Below are positions 6,259 to 7,361 of a stretch of DNA of 7,361 bases, in pieces (positions within the stretch are counted from its first letter, which is position 1; each line of letters starts with the position of its first letter). Origin of the DNA: Oligoflexia bacterium. GTDB lineage: Bacteria; Bdellovibrionota; UBA1018. The position numbers were made by a program, and so were the translations under genes. A model generated the notes under the pieces. That model was not told where the DNA came from. It made no database searches and saw nothing but the letters and a program-made list of their open reading frames with translations. The DNA lies in contig CAINWE010000397.1 of the NCBI GenBank assembly GCA_903854365.1, positions 1 to 7,361 of the forward strand, read 5' to 3'.

Positions 6259-7340
6259 AGTACCTTCTCTTCGGGTGGGGTTTGTGTTGAGTCAGTGATC
6301 TGGAGCGGACTTTCACCCGTGAGGCGATGCACGCTGCTTTCGTAGTGATTGAGGTGAGTGTTTGCGGTTTCGAAAGCCTCTTGTGCTTTTTTGAGTCCTT
6401 TTCCGATGTCTTCAAATTTCTTTTCAAAGTGTTCGAAATGGCGTCGAGCTTTTTTAATGTCCTCGACCGTTTTTTCAACGCCTTTGGCCATTTCGTAGTA
6501 GTCCTGGGCAATCGCTATAGACCGTAACGATATCGCGAGTGTATTGGGCGACACGGGAAATACCTTCAGTTTTGCGAGAGCTTCAAAAAGATCTCCGTTG
6601 CGGACTACTTCAAAGTAGAGGGTTTCACTGGGTAAAAAGAGGAGTGCCATGTCGGATGTTCCGTGATCCGGGCGAATGTATTTTTGAGCAATGGACTTGG
6701 CTTGAATCTTAATGATATCCGACAGAGTTTTTCGAGCCACTTCGAGCGCGTGGGGTTCTTGAGCTTCGAAGAGAGGTAGGATCTGTTCTCTCGGAAATTT
6801 ACTGTCGATGGGGAGAAGCTGCCTCGGAAGTTTGACGATTGCATCGACTCGCTCGGATGATTGGGGAACGATCGAGTACTGGAGTTCAAAACTGCCGAGA
6901 GGCAAAAAATCTGACAGAATCCTTTCTAAGCTCGCTTCGCCGAAGCCCCCGCGGAGATGGGGGAGTTTGAGTAAATTGTTTAGGTCAGAAATTGACTGGC
7001 CGACGGTATTGAGTGATGCGAGTTTGAGTTCAGCCGCTTGCAAGTGTTGTTGCACGCGTTCAAAATGTTTGAACCCTTCTTTTAAGTTTTCGTTGAGTTT
7101 TGTTTCGACGCTTCTCCCGATGGTTTCCAGTCGGCTGCCGACTTGGAGTTCGAGGGATTTGAATTTGCCTTCGAGGGCAAGAGTCGACTTTTCTAAACCG
7201 GCCTGAAGCTCGAGTCGGTTTTGGGAAATTGCTCGATCCAAACGTTCTTGAGTGTCGAGGAAGGATTTTGTGAGTCGATCGGCGAGGGATTCGCGCACTT
7301 CTGCGTTCATGCGAACGATTTTTTCAGTGAGCTCAGACAT
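6255..7340 (-). CDS. rmuC: RmuC family DNA recombination protein, start possibly beyond the window
   Basis: The visible 361 residues contain the RmuC domain: RGGFGEASLERIL (130-142), VDAIVKLPRQLLPIDSKFP (165-183), YIRPDHGTSDMALLFLPSE (221-239) and SPNTLAISLRSIA (264-276). Long charged helices lie before it (about 1-125) and after it (about 285-340), consistent with coiled coils. RmuC proteins are predicted nucleases of the PD-(D/E)XK type; in E. coli rmuC affects inversion at short inverted repeats. The usual N-terminal membrane anchor is not seen. The ATG at 7340 has no Shine-Dalgarno, and the frame stays open to the last base, so the true start with an anchor may lie outside. The tail after 341 is Pro/Thr-rich and low in complexity. 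The gene converges on the M20 gene and shares the TTAA at 6255..6258 with its stop. Confidence 0.88.
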   Translation of the reverse strand: MSELTEKIVRMNAEVRESLADRLTKSFLDTQERLDRAISQNRLELQAGLEKSTLALEGKFKSLELQVGSRLETIGRSVETKLNENLKEGFKHFERVQQHLQAAELKLASLNTVGQSISDLNNLLKLPHLRGGFGEASLERILSDFLPLGSFELQYSIVPQSSERVDAIVKLPRQLLPIDSKFPREQILPLFEAQEPHALEVARKTLSDIIKIQAKSIAQKYIRPDHGTSDMALLFLPSETLYFEVVRNGDLFEALAKLKVFPVSPNTLAISLRSIAIAQDYYEMAKGVEKTVEDIKKARRHFEHFEKKFEDIGKGLKKAQEAFETANTHLNHYESSVHRLTGESPLQITDSTQTPPEEKVL

Positions 7341-7361
7341 GTTTTTAGTTAAAAAAGTCGA

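Noticed and set aside
6197..6527. Frames antisense to or shifted within the end of rmuC, including a Phe-rich plus-strand frame at 6327..6527
   Set aside because: These arise from the Glu/Lys-rich coiled coil of RmuC read in other frames. They have no ribosome site.

Overview
The window reads as ordinary chromosome of a Gram-negative bacterium. The clearest sign is the protein at 43..852, which has a signal peptide, a beta-rich body and a C-terminal phenylalanine typical of outer-membrane barrels. Shine-Dalgarno sites are strong (AGGAGG) where they can be judged. The gene mix (RmuC, M20 peptidase, standalone DEDDy exonuclease, GT2 plus DUF2304, YbjJ/MosC-type MFS) would fit a proteobacterium or a Bdellovibrio-like lineage, but the sequence does not fix the taxon. 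I see no tRNA, rRNA, CRISPR array, insertion sequence, phage gene or attachment site, and no convincing intrinsic terminator. Every gap between genes is under 100 bases.

Layout. From about 4.8 kb down to base 43, six genes lie head to tail on the minus strand. In order of transcription they are a DEDDy-type 3'-5' exonuclease (4135..4782), a small exported protein with an acidic tail (3513..4040), an MFS transporter (2319..3479), a GT2 glycosyltransferase of the polyprenyl-phosphate class (1362..2270), a DUF2304 membrane protein overlapping it by 11 bases (914..1372), and the outer-membrane protein (43..852). From 4.83 to 6.26 kb an M20 metallopeptidase gene runs on the plus strand, divergent from the exonuclease and broken by a one-base frameshift in a run of six G. 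An rmuC gene (6255..7340, probably continuing past the window edge) converges on it. The two stop codons share a TTAA.

How the genes fit together. The glycosyltransferase and the DUF2304 protein are the one clearly coupled pair: overlapping frames, with the second gene's ribosome site inside the first. Together they could build or flip a lipid-linked sugar for the envelope. The outer-membrane protein and the exported protein are also envelope components, but a shared pathway is not shown. The exonuclease and RmuC both belong to nucleic-acid metabolism without being obviously linked.

I did not find a recognisable new defence or mobile system. The points most worth checking are the G6 frameshift in the peptidase, a possible anti-Shine-Dalgarno leader at 4041..4134, and start-codon corrections that change the N-termini of two exported proteins.
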